DNA of 56,536 nucleotides from Methylibium rhizosphaerae (GTDB lineage Bacteria > Pseudomonadota > Gammaproteobacteria > Burkholderiales > Burkholderiaceae_C). The DNA is taken from NCBI RefSeq assembly GCF_006386545.1, contig NZ_SWAR01000036.1, forward strand, positions 1 to 56,536, written 5' to 3'. The translations under genes were made by a program, and so were the position numbers. Under the pieces are notes generated by a model. It was not told the DNA's origin. It saw only the letters and a program-made list of their open reading frames with translations, and made no database searches. The number at the start of each line of letters is the position of its first letter. Position 1 is the stretch's first letter. This document shows positions 23,835 to 32,049 of this stretch, in pieces.

Positions 23835-26633
23835 TCAAGCAACGGACGAACCGGGATCCCCCGCCATCGCCTGCCCGAGACCAGCCGTCTGGATCTGCGC
23901 AAACTGGAGTGACCGCGCACCGTCGAGCACCGCATACATCTCGAACCCTGCCGAATCCAAGCGTGCTACGCGGTAGCCCTTGGGGAACTTGCCCAACAAC
24001 TTGCCGCGCATCTTCAGGTACTTGTCCAAGTAGGCGTTGCCGGTGTCCTTCTTGTCGCCCACCGGCTTCATGACAGGGCCAGCCTCGTTCAACGCCTCGA
24101 AGACCGATGGCAGTTCAGCCAATGAGACGCCATTGTTCAGGAAGCGCAGCACGTCGCCCTCGTTCTGGCCGGCACTGCGCGGACTCTTTTGCCCGTTCGA
24201 CGTCATGTGCTGCATGACGTTGTCCCACTCGCTGCGCGTCTGCACCGTTCCCATGATGTTGAGAACCGCCTGCTTGTGTGTAGGCAGGTAGTGCACCTGA
24301 GGGTCGAACAGCGAGCCTTCGCCCAGACTCGGTGCATCTCGCATGTGGCTGGGCATACCGTGCCGGGTGATTTGATACAGCAGCATGCCGCGCGTTTCCG
24401 GCGTGGCATGCACCAACCAGTGCGGCACACGATTGATGTTGTCCACCATGGCCTTGCGCTTCTGAGCCAGTTCAAGGCTCTGCTCAAACTGGATGAAGCT
24501 TTCATTGACGTTTTGGCTTACTTGCTCGATGTACTTGTGCGATGGAGTTCCTTCCGCAACCAGCATCAACAACAACTGCGAAAGTGCCCGAAAAGCTTGG
24601 TGCTCCACATATACCAGCGTCCGGAACCCCGCATGCAGGAGTTGGTAGTACAGCCAGCGCACAAACTCCGCCACCTTGTCTGCATTGACCGTGAACTCCA
24701 GCGCGCCCTTCGCCCCCACGCCCCAGCACAAGCGCGCCGAAGCCTTGATGCGGAACTTGCCTCCTGCCAGATAGATGGACAGTTGCGCCCCCGCGCCGGC
24801 ACCTGCACTCACTGCTAGGGTCGCTGACACCTCGGCAAAGCTCACGAAGTCCTTCTCCTGCGGCGGTAGCCACTGGATCTTGCCGCCCGGCGTGAGGCCG
24901 GCCTCAACGCCAGCAAACGCATCGAGGTCCGCCTGTACGCCGTTAAGGTTCTCCGGACCCTTCGCATACGGTCCGTCCGCTTCGAAACGAGGCAGCTTCG
25001 TCTTGGGATCGATCAGCTTGGCGAGAACTTCGCTGCGGTCCCTCTTGATGGCCTTGGCCACCTGCTTGCCGCCTTCAAGGCTGATCCCCACCGCTCCGGA
25101 GGCAACAACCTTGGCCCCCGCGAAGCCGTACAGCTCGCATTCAACGATGAATCTGACAGCGCCAAGGTCTTCGCCGCCAAAGCTCATCATCCAGCCCTTG
25201 AGCGATGGGACCGCCCATCGCCCGGTCATCTTGCCTTCGCACAGCACGGCCTTGCCCTGCAGATTGCCTTGGATCTGCGCCTTGCGCTTGGTCCAGTCGA
25301 CCTCGGCGCTTGCGCCTGCTCCACCCACCAGGCGCAGCCATTGCGCCTGTGCCTCCACCTCGTAGGTCTCGCTCTTGATGATGTTGTCCGCGTACTCGTT
25401 CCCGGCCAGATCGAGCATGTTCAGCACCTGCGGATCAGTCTTCCACTCCTTGCTGCTCTTCAAGCTCTTGGATATCTTCTGAAAAGACTCCTTCAGCGCG
25501 TTGACGTCGAGCGCCTTCGGATTCACCCCCGCACTGGCCTTCGTTCCTGCTGCGCCTGAGAACTTGATGTTGAGCTTGTATTCGGCCTTGTTGAGCCGCT
25601 TGTTCTTCAGCTCAAGGTATTTGTCCGTCTTGAGGTAGCGCCTGCGCAAACCCATCTGCGAGGCGCCTGTGGCGCTGTTCTTGCCCTTGTTGTACGTCTC
25701 CAGCGTCACCACTTCCTTCAGGTCCGCAAGTTTGGAGAAGTTCTTGTTGAGCTCGCTCTTCACTTTGTCCTCGGCCAGTCCGAGTGCCTTTTCCGCGGCG
25801 GAGATTTCTTGCTCGTTCTGAGACTCAAGCGCACGGCTGAGATCCAGCTTGGCAAGGTGGGCGGCCTCCATGATCTTTTCCAGTCGACCGCTCATCTCCT
25901 CGAACTCGTCGAAGTCACCCTGCGGCACCATGATGAGTTCCTGGTCCGAAGGGGAGATGAGAACCGGTGCACTGGTCTTGCCGGACAGAAGAGCTTCGTG
26001 GTTCTGCGCGGGTCCGGTCGTGGCCCTCACGGTTTTGAACGGCAAGTCGTAGATGGTCGTGTCTTGCCCTTTGATCAGCGGCTGCAAGCGCCTGGTTGGC
26101 ACCTTGATGCCAGCACCAGGCACTTCGAACTTGAATACGACGTTGCTGGCGCAGTAGATGACTGCGGTCTCCCCCTTGGCATCCGTCTTCCCCGAAACGT
26201 TGCTGGCTTTCACCAGGTCGCGGGCAATCGCTTCCTTGCCATGAGCGTCCAAGGTGTACGCCGTGAACTTCGCTCCGACGACGGGCTTGCCGTCAGGATG
26301 CGTGTGGAAGCGGACGCGAAAGTAGGGCTTGATCCGCACCCGCTGGAGGGCGTGCTTACCGTCTTGCGCCGCACCGAGCTCGAGTTCCGGTTTGTATTCC
26401 CGCTCTTCGACCGCGTCTGGTTCGGCATATCCCCCTGCTGCTGTTTGACGCACCAGCAGTCGGTACCGGCCGCCGTCTCCCAACGATCTGAACAAGGCTG
26501 TTTCGCCTTGTGCATCTGTCAGGCCGGAGGCAGCAATTGCATGAGTGGAAGACACCACCTGGTAATGCACACCGACGCACGGATGCTCCACGTGTCCATC
26601 TTTGTAGAAGAGTCTGAACTTGCCCGTTGCCAT
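23835..26633 (-). CDS. Large candidate T6SS cargo effector with N-terminal transthyretin-like modules
   Basis: The 932-residue protein has no signal peptide. Residues about 1-75 and 100-195 are two beta-rich modules with the same signature (SGLTDAQGETALF and SGKTDAKGETAVI) as the tail of the DUF2345 protein encoded just upstream. Residues about 235-345 are strongly helical and charged. The middle (about 470-660) is glycine/alanine-rich (SAGAGAGAQLSIYLAGGKFRIKAS), and the last 250 residues are helical again. No catalytic motif is recognised. Place in the operon (vgrG - lipoproteins - DUF2345 - this gene) argues for a secreted cargo. Codon use has more AT-ending codons than the structural genes. 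Possible pore-forming activity is a guess. Confidence 0.6.
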   Translation of the reverse strand: MATGKFRLFYKDGHVEHPCVGVHYQVVSSTHAIAASGLTDAQGETALFRSLGDGGRYRLLVRQTAAGGYAEPDAVEEREYKPELELGAAQDGKHALQRVRIKPYFRVRFHTHPDGKPVVGAKFTAYTLDAHGKEAIARDLVKASNVSGKTDAKGETAVIYCASNVVFKFEVPGAGIKVPTRRLQPLIKGQDTTIYDLPFKTVRATTGPAQNHEALLSGKTSAPVLISPSDQELIMVPQGDFDEFEEMSGRLEKIMEAAHLAKLDLSRALESQNEQEISAAEKALGLAEDKVKSELNKNFSKLADLKEVVTLETYNKGKNSATGASQMGLRRRYLKTDKYLELKNKRLNKAEYKLNIKFSGAAGTKASAGVNPKALDVNALKESFQKISKSLKSSKEWKTDPQVLNMLDLAGNEYADNIIKSETYEVEAQAQWLRLVGGAGASAEVDWTKRKAQIQGNLQGKAVLCEGKMTGRWAVPSLKGWMMSFGGEDLGAVRFIVECELYGFAGAKVVASGAVGISLEGGKQVAKAIKRDRSEVLAKLIDPKTKLPRFEADGPYAKGPENLNGVQADLDAFAGVEAGLTPGGKIQWLPPQEKDFVSFAEVSATLAVSAGAGAGAQLSIYLAGGKFRIKASARLCWGVGAKGALEFTVNADKVAEFVRWLYYQLLHAGFRTLVYVEHQAFRALSQLLLMLVAEGTPSHKYIEQVSQNVNESFIQFEQSLELAQKRKAMVDNINRVPHWLVHATPETRGMLLYQITRHGMPSHMRDAPSLGEGSLFDPQVHYLPTHKQAVLNIMGTVQTRSEWDNVMQHMTSNGQKSPRSAGQNEGDVLRFLNNGVSLAELPSVFEALNEAGPVMKPVGDKKDTGNAYLDKYLKMRGKLLGKFPKGYRVARLDSAGFEMYAVLDGARSLQFAQIQTAGLGQAMAGDPGSSVA

Positions 26634-26676
26634 CTGAAGAGAGCTCCCTCACCCTGCCTTTGTTGCGTTGTTGCGG

Positions 26677-27483
26677 CTACTGCTGAGTCACGTAGAAGCC
26701 TTCGTGGTCGGCGTCCTCGACGTACACGTTCACGCTCTTGGGTCCGTCGGTGACCACTTGCTCGGTCGCTCCCGAACCGTCGGTGACCCCGGCTCGGGTG
26801 GTGCCGTCCGGCATCAGCAGCACATACGGCTTGTTGGCCAAGGGATCCCCGGCCGCATCTCTTGCCACGAAACGCAAGTAGTGCTTGGGAAAGGAAGCTG
26901 CCGCAGCAAAGCTCAAAGAGGGTGCCGAAGCACTCGCCCCGCCCGCCAGCTCCTTCATCGCCGCCTTGAAGCTCGCGGCTCCGCTGGTGCCCAGCTCGAT
27001 GTTGCCGCCCTCGATCTTGAGGTAGGTGCCACCGCCGGTGAGCAGGATGCTGTTGGGCGCGCTGATGGTGATGCCGGCGCTCGTGCTGGCGATCGTCACT
27101 GCCTTGTCGGCGTTGAGCTGCGCCTTCGCGCTTTGCGCCTGCGCGCTCACCTTGCCGCTGGCGGCATGCAGCTTCATGCCCACGTCCTGCACGGTGTGCT
27201 GGCTGTCCTGCGCCTTGCCGTAGGTGAACAGGGCAATGCCGTCCTTCACCGCCACGGCCTGGTTTCGCTGCGTGTTGAGGTTGGCATCCTGCCCGGCCAC
27301 CAGGCTCAGCGTCTGGCCGGCGCTGGCCAGGGCGCTGGCCGGCGTGTAGGCACCGATGCCGCCCGCGCCTGCCAGCACGAGGTCGGGCTTCGCAAAGACG
27401 GGGATGGTGCCGCCACCGCCGCCGATGCCGAATTCGCCGGTGACGTTGGGGGTGGCGGGGATGGTCTTCTTCGATTCACTCAT
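26677..27483 (-). CDS. Detached VgrG tail: DUF2345 domain plus transthyretin-like module
   Basis: The 268-residue protein corresponds to the end of a VgrG, not to a whole one. Residues about 35-185 are a DUF2345 beta-helix (SAGQTLSLVAGQDANLNTQRNQ, AVTIASTSAGITISAPNSILLTGGGTYLKIEGGNIEL), which in standard VgrGs follows the spike region. Residues about 205-268 form a transthyretin-like module (DPLANKPYVLLMPDGTTRAGVTDGSGATEQVVT). The VgrG encoded at 28535 lacks DUF2345. The start at 27483 overlaps the preceding stop as ATGA; earlier starts are antisense noise. It probably acts as a spike extension or adaptor for the 932-aa protein. Confidence 0.75.
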   Translation of the reverse strand: MSESKKTIPATPNVTGEFGIGGGGGTIPVFAKPDLVLAGAGGIGAYTPASALASAGQTLSLVAGQDANLNTQRNQAVAVKDGIALFTYGKAQDSQHTVQDVGMKLHAASGKVSAQAQSAKAQLNADKAVTIASTSAGITISAPNSILLTGGGTYLKIEGGNIELGTSGAASFKAAMKELAGGASASAPSLSFAAAASFPKHYLRFVARDAAGDPLANKPYVLLMPDGTTRAGVTDGSGATEQVVTDGPKSVNVYVEDADHEGFYVTQQ

Positions 27484-28004
27484 GAGTGGCTCCCTGCAGA
27501 GGGCGTTGCGCAGGCGGCGCGGTCCCAGATGCCGGCCTTCTCGTCCCAGCGCACTTCGTGGACGCGCGGCGCGCCTGCGGCACTTCGAATCACGCAGAAC
27601 TCGGCGGTGTAGGCCAACGTCTGGTCGCTCGGATCTTTCACGCGCGCGCCCAGCCCGACGGAGTAAAGCCGCCCCACCTGGAGGGGTGGCGGCGCACTGT
27701 CCATTCTTGCCTCCGCAGGCGCTTGTCCATAGCGCAGACACCGGCCCGGCGGGAATGGAACAGGCTTCGCCATGGTGAACGACCAGACGGTTTCATATCC
27801 GCGATCGCCCTGTGTCTCGATGTGAAGCCCCCAAAGTTCTGGATCGCCCATGCGAGTTGCCACCGTGTTCTCAATGCCGAAGCAGGGCTGCCCATCGTGG
27901 TCCTCGACGACAACGCGGCCCATGCGGGAGCAGGCGGTCATCAGCGCCGCGACCACACATCCACACAGGACGGCACCGGCTATTGGGCTGTGAGTCAGGC
28001 TCAT
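27480..28004 (-). CDS. Lipoprotein, candidate immunity protein 2
   Basis: The 174-residue product has a lipobox ALMTAC (C25) and a beta-rich mature domain. It is a tandem paralogue of the protein encoded at 28001-28519: both have PCFG(I/V)E(N/S)TVATR.G(N/D)PEL, a second cysteine before YG, FCV and a final A.C, giving four shared cysteines. The start at 28004 follows GGAGGG and overlaps the upstream stop as ATGA; its own stop overlaps the next start the same way. The place directly after a VgrG with a metallopeptidase domain suggests periplasmic protection, as PA0261 protects against VgrG2b in Pseudomonas aeruginosa. Homology to PA0261 was not tested. Confidence 0.65.
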   Translation of the reverse strand: MSLTHSPIAGAVLCGCVVAALMTACSRMGRVVVEDHDGQPCFGIENTVATRMGDPELWGLHIETQGDRGYETVWSFTMAKPVPFPPGRCLRYGQAPAEARMDSAPPPLQVGRLYSVGLGARVKDPSDQTLAYTAEFCVIRSAAGAPRVHEVRWDEKAGIWDRAACATPSAGSHS

Positions 28005-28519
28005 TGCCCTCCACTCGCGGCAGGAGGCTGCTGAACACCACACACTGCCGCCTGCGGCTTGCCCTCTTTGCTCTCGATCTGATGCACCTGTACTGCCGCC
28101 CCCGGCTGGCGAACCACACAGAACCGGGCGCTATACAGGTGAATGGCTTCTTTCGGATCGTCCACCGAAGCGTTGACCATGACCGTGTACAGCGCGCCCG
28201 CCTCCAGTTGCCGAGGCTCGACGTAGACACGCATCTCCGGCAGCTTGGCGCCGTACTGGATGCACTGCCCCACGGCGAGCGGGATACCTGGTGCAGATGG
28301 GGCGAATATGAATCGCCACACAGCGTTGCCTTTCTGATCCGTCACCGAAATGGCTTGTAGTTCCGGATTTCCGTGTCGCGTTGCTACCGTGCTTTCAACA
28401 CCGAAACACGGCACCTCACCCGCTTGGCTCACCACTGCAGTACCCATCCCGGAGCGGGCAGCACAACCGCTGGCAATCACCAGCATCAGCACCGGCAGGA
28501 TTGAAGAGGTCCTTCCCAT
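28001..28519 (-). CDS. Lipoprotein, candidate immunity protein 1
   Basis: The 172-residue product has a lipobox VIASGC (C19) and a beta-rich domain with VPCFGVESTVATRHGNPELQ, VGQCIQYG, SARFCVVRQ and AAVCGV. It starts 15 bases after the vgrG stop and is followed, with ATGA overlap, by its paralogue. Two tandem copies with roughly one-third identity suggest an old duplication in which one copy may protect against a different toxin. As a periplasm-facing lipoprotein it is well placed to bind a peptidase delivered to the periplasm; this is inference. Confidence 0.65.
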   Translation of the reverse strand: MGRTSSILPVLMLVIASGCAARSGMGTAVVSQAGEVPCFGVESTVATRHGNPELQAISVTDQKGNAVWRFIFAPSAPGIPLAVGQCIQYGAKLPEMRVYVEPRQLEAGALYTVMVNASVDDPKEAIHLYSARFCVVRQPGAAVQVHQIESKEGKPQAAVCGVQQPPAASGGQ

Positions 28520-28534
28520 GTCAACTCCCGATCA

Positions 28535-31500
28535 CTAGCCGCCCGGCAGCGAAGACCGATCTGCCGGGTTGGCCAGAAACGTCTTCAAGACGCCGTCCTC
28601 ATAGAGGCTCAACGAGTCGGCATATCGCCGCTGCGACATCGGCGCCGGGTTGCCCAGGACCTTCACAGCAAAGTAGTCAGCGACGATCTCGCCCTGCGCC
28701 TCCATGTTGTAGTCGCTCAGTGACTTGCCTTCCTCGAGCGTGTACTTGTATGAAAGACCAATCCGGATGGCTCCGCGAAGCTTCACCGGGTAGTCGAGCT
28801 GGTACTGCCACACGTGCACCATCTCGTGGATGAACCAGTGTTTGTCGCCGTCGTTCTCGGACACCGAGAAGTCTTCCTTGAAGTAGTCCGGGTTGAAGTA
28901 CATCTCCCCGTTCGGCGTCATCGCCGTGTTGTCCGGCTGCAGACCGAACCACAGGTATTCGCCGTTGTGGACCTTCACCTGCGAATAGTCGATCGAGTCC
29001 TTGAAGATCACCTTCGCCATGGCGATCTCGCCGGGTGTCATGGGCCGGGACTTGCCCTTGGGCGTTTGCACCTGCACCACCGACGCCCCCAGGTTCTGCG
29101 GGTTGGTGGTCACGCCGCTGATGGGCACCACCAGCGCGGCGGCGGCCGTGGCGCCCGCCTGCTGCGCATGCGCGGTGCAGCAGGACTCCAGCGGCCTGGG
29201 GCTCAGCTTCGCTTCGACGATGGGCTGGGCCTGGGCAGTCACGACCCGCTGCGTCAGGCCCTGGGCGTCGGTCTGCCCCGTCTCCACGCTGCCGTCGGCG
29301 AGCTTCAGCTCGTAGGCCACGTTGGCCAGCGGCGTTCCCTTGGCATTGAGGAACTGGATCTGTTCGTCGAAGGACGGCGCTTCCTCCGGCGCTTCGGCGC
29401 CTTCGGCCGCCGACGTTGCGAGCGCTGCGCCAGCCGTGGCCAGCGCGAGCGTGTCCACCGCCTGCAGCACCTCCTGCATGCCGGCCATCGCCTCTGCCAC
29501 CGGCAGCTTGTCCGGCTCCGGCTCGCTGCCGATCTTGGCCTGGTGCTGCTGCGCCGCCTTGGCCAGCGCCAATTGCAGCTCGCGGCTGGCGTCGAGCTGG
29601 GCCTGGGTTTCGCGGGTGTCGAGCTGGTGGGCCGAGGCCGTGCTGGCCTGACGGCCGTGGGTGCTGATCAGCAAGCCGCTGCCGGCGCGCAATGCGCCAC
29701 AGGCGCTGGTGAACAGCTCCGCGCCATGGCCCTGGTGCTGCAGCCGCTGGTTGTCACGCTGGTACAGCAGGTGGCCCAGCTGCAGCCGGCTGGTCGCGGT
29801 GCTGGTGGCCAGCAGCACCCGCGCCTCGCCCGGGCTTGCGTCGAAGACCAGCTGGTTCGCGCCGCCCATGCCGCTGGCGCTGGCGCTGAGCTCCTGCGTC
29901 TTGAAGCCCACCTGCACGGCGCTGTGCTGGTGGCCCTGCAGCGCGCCGCTCCTGGCGTCGCCGGGGAACCATGCCGGCGCGTTGCCTGTGCTGCCGGCCT
30001 GCCCGCCGGTGACCTGGTTGCCCTGGGCATTGGCCTGCCCCACGCCGTTGTAGACGCTGCCCACCACCACCGGGCGGTCGATGTCGCCGTCGATGAACTC
30101 GACCACCACTTCCTGACCGGCGCGCGGCGTGAACACGCTGCCCCAGTTGGCGCCGGCCAGCGGCGTGGCCACGCGCACCCAGGTGCCCGAGCGGTCGCTG
30201 GCGGGGGCGTTGTCGTCGCCGCCTTCGTCGGCCAGGCGATGGCTGGCCTGGCCGCCGCGCTGCCAGTGGAACTGCACCTTGATGCGGTGGTCGCGGTCGG
30301 TGTGGATCGGAGCGCCGTCGCTCACCACGATGGCCGTCTGCGTGCCATGCACCGCCGGGCGCGGCAGCAGCGTGGTGAGCTCGTGCACGTGGGCTGCGCC
30401 TTGCGCATCGAGCCCCAGGGCGCGCACCGGCAGCTCGGCCGGCAATGCCACCAGGTCGCATTCGTACAGCGGCGCGTCTTCTCCAGCCTGCGCCACCAGG
30501 CCCAGCAGCCGGGCGATGCCGGCCTGCGCGTCGGCCGCGAGGTTGTTGCGGGCCCGGTGGTGCACCGCCATCACCGTGTAGCGGCCGCCGGCGCTCGCAT
30601 GCTCGGCCAACTCGAAGGTGGTGGCGGGCGCGGCCATGCGGAAGCCGCCGCGGGCCTCGCACAGGCGAGCTGCCGCGTCGAGCGTCTGCTGCTGGCGCAG
30701 TGCGATGCGTTCGCCCTGCTCACGGCTTTCGTAGACGTACACGCCGGGCAGGTCGCGGCGCACCAGCGGCGGCAGGCCGGCTGCAGACGCGCCCTCGGCG
30801 CGCACCGGGCGCAGGGCGTTGCGCCGGTAGTCCCAGCTCTGCAGTTCGATGGCCGCGGTGGTCACCTGCGCGGTGGCGCCCCAGCGGGTGAGCGTGTCTT
30901 CCTTGAAGCTGGCGCCGCTTTGCGCAAAGCGCACGCGGGCCTGCGGGGCCGGCTTCACGGCACCGTTGTGGTCGGCGATCACCAGGGTGTGCGCTCCCAG
31001 GCCCTCGCTGGCCGCGTCGCCCTGGTGCTCGAACCAGGCGAACAGGCCCTCTTCGGCCAGCAGGCGCGACACGAACGCGAGGTCGCTTTCCTGGTACTGC
31101 GTGACGAGGCTGCGCTGCGGGTACACCGCCGCATCGGCCAGCTCGAAGCGCCACTGCGCCGCCAGGCGGCCATGGGACTGGTAGCGGCCGAACACCGCCT
31201 CCAGCACCTCGGGCACCGTCAGGCCCTGGAAGCTGCGGCTGTCGGTGCGGTGGGCCAGCAGCGCGAGCCATGGCTCGACCACGAGCCGGTAGCGCGCCAG
31301 GCCGCCGTCGCTGCCCAGCAGGCTGAATTGGGTGACGTGGCCGTGCCAGGGGCGTAGCGAGGTTCTGCTTGCGCCGGTCAGCAGCTCCAGCAGCACCGGT
31401 TGGCCGATGAGCTGCTTCAGCTCATGGTGGGTGCTGGTGGAGAGCGCGGTGATTTCCAGCCGGAAGCCGGCATGGCCGGTGGCGGGCGCCACCGCTTCAA

Positions 31501-31621
31501 CGCCGTCGAGCGTCTCGGCCAGCAGCACGTTGGGACCCAGCGGCGTATGCAGGCGCAGCAGCCGCTCGTGCTGCACGGGGCCGCCGAACAGGCTGGCCAG
31601 GAGCGCGACGTCAAGCTTCAT
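28535..31621 (-). CDS. vgrG: VgrG spike protein with C-terminal transthyretin-like module and zinc metallopeptidase (VgrG2b-like)
   Basis: The 1028-residue protein trimerises as the T6SS spike tip. Residues 1 to about 380 are the gp27-like part (LTVPEVLEAVFGRY, VTQYQESDLAFVSRLLAEEGLFAWFEH), about 420-525 the gp5-like OB fold (IKVQFHW, WVRVATPLAGANWG, VVVEFIDGDIDRPVVVGSVYN), then the T6SS_Vgr domain with HGRQASTASAHQLDTRETQAQLD. The DUF2345 helix is absent. A transthyretin-like module (about 754-810, GTPLANVAYELKLADG) leads to a zincin with HEMVH at 932-936 and a likely third ligand E978 in MEAQGEIVADYF. This architecture matches VgrG2b of P. aeruginosa, a periplasm-acting peptidase. ATG 31621 overlaps the preceding gene by 11 bases. 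Confidence 0.9.
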   Translation of the reverse strand: MKLDVALLASLFGGPVQHERLLRLHTPLGPNVLLAETLDGVEAVAPATGHAGFRLEITALSTSTHHELKQLIGQPVLLELLTGASRTSLRPWHGHVTQFSLLGSDGGLARYRLVVEPWLALLAHRTDSRSFQGLTVPEVLEAVFGRYQSHGRLAAQWRFELADAAVYPQRSLVTQYQESDLAFVSRLLAEEGLFAWFEHQGDAASEGLGAHTLVIADHNGAVKPAPQARVRFAQSGASFKEDTLTRWGATAQVTTAAIELQSWDYRRNALRPVRAEGASAAGLPPLVRRDLPGVYVYESREQGERIALRQQQTLDAAARLCEARGGFRMAAPATTFELAEHASAGGRYTVMAVHHRARNNLAADAQAGIARLLGLVAQAGEDAPLYECDLVALPAELPVRALGLDAQGAAHVHELTTLLPRPAVHGTQTAIVVSDGAPIHTDRDHRIKVQFHWQRGGQASHRLADEGGDDNAPASDRSGTWVRVATPLAGANWGSVFTPRAGQEVVVEFIDGDIDRPVVVGSVYNGVGQANAQGNQVTGGQAGSTGNAPAWFPGDARSGALQGHQHSAVQVGFKTQELSASASGMGGANQLVFDASPGEARVLLATSTATSRLQLGHLLYQRDNQRLQHQGHGAELFTSACGALRAGSGLLISTHGRQASTASAHQLDTRETQAQLDASRELQLALAKAAQQHQAKIGSEPEPDKLPVAEAMAGMQEVLQAVDTLALATAGAALATSAAEGAEAPEEAPSFDEQIQFLNAKGTPLANVAYELKLADGSVETGQTDAQGLTQRVVTAQAQPIVEAKLSPRPLESCCTAHAQQAGATAAAALVVPISGVTTNPQNLGASVVQVQTPKGKSRPMTPGEIAMAKVIFKDSIDYSQVKVHNGEYLWFGLQPDNTAMTPNGEMYFNPDYFKEDFSVSENDGDKHWFIHEMVHVWQYQLDYPVKLRGAIRIGLSYKYTLEEGKSLSDYNMEAQGEIVADYFAVKVLGNPAPMSQRRYADSLSLYEDGVLKTFLANPADRSSLPGG

Positions 31622-32006
31622 GCTGGATCCCTGCAAGCAAGGGAGACGCCGCCGCCAGCAGGAGCACGCGCTGCAGCTGCAGCGGGTCGCGGCGCAACAC
31701 GAGGCAGTGGCGCTGGCCGGCCGCGAGCACGGGCAGCAGCAGCTCGCCGCTGCCGGGCGCAGGTTCGGCCGGCTCCACGCTCCAGCGCGACGACTGCATC
31801 AGCTGCAGCAGCCGCTGGGCGCTCACCGCCGCCTGCGGCGCGGGCGCCAGCAGCATCTGGATGGCCAGCGCGGACCAGGAGTCCGCCGCGCTGCCCAGCG
31901 CCTTGAGCTGCCCCGCGGCCGCCGGCCAGTGGGCCGATGCGCTGTTCTCCAGCACGGCGTCGGCGAGTCGCTGCTGCGCGGTTTTCGAATCGTTCTGGTC
32001 GCTCAT
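31611..32006 (-). CDS. Small protein between clpV and vgrG, possible VgrG-specific accessory
   Basis: The 131-residue product has no signal peptide. It is helical in its first two-thirds (QRLADAVLENSASAHWPAAAGQLKALG) and ends in a short beta stretch (LLLPVLAAGQRHCLVLRRDPLQLQRVLLL). No family is recognised. Its stop overlaps the vgrG start by 11 bases and it starts 43 bases after clpV, so it is co-translated with the spike gene. A role in VgrG folding or loading is plausible but unproven. Confidence 0.55.
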   Translation of the reverse strand: MSDQNDSKTAQQRLADAVLENSASAHWPAAAGQLKALGSAADSWSALAIQMLLAPAPQAAVSAQRLLQLMQSSRWSVEPAEPAPGSGELLLPVLAAGQRHCLVLRRDPLQLQRVLLLAAASPLLAGIQHEA

Positions 32007-32049
32007 GCTTGTTCTCCCTGGTGGCTTGGGCTGCGCGGCGGGCCGGCCG

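Noticed and set aside
28814-31357. An 847-codon plus-strand open frame opposite vgrG
   Set aside because: Antisense shadow of a clearly recognised VgrG.
20913-31621. Insertion sequences or integrase genes that could have mobilised the cargo island
   Set aside because: No transposase, integrase or terminal inverted repeats were recognised in this stretch on either strand.
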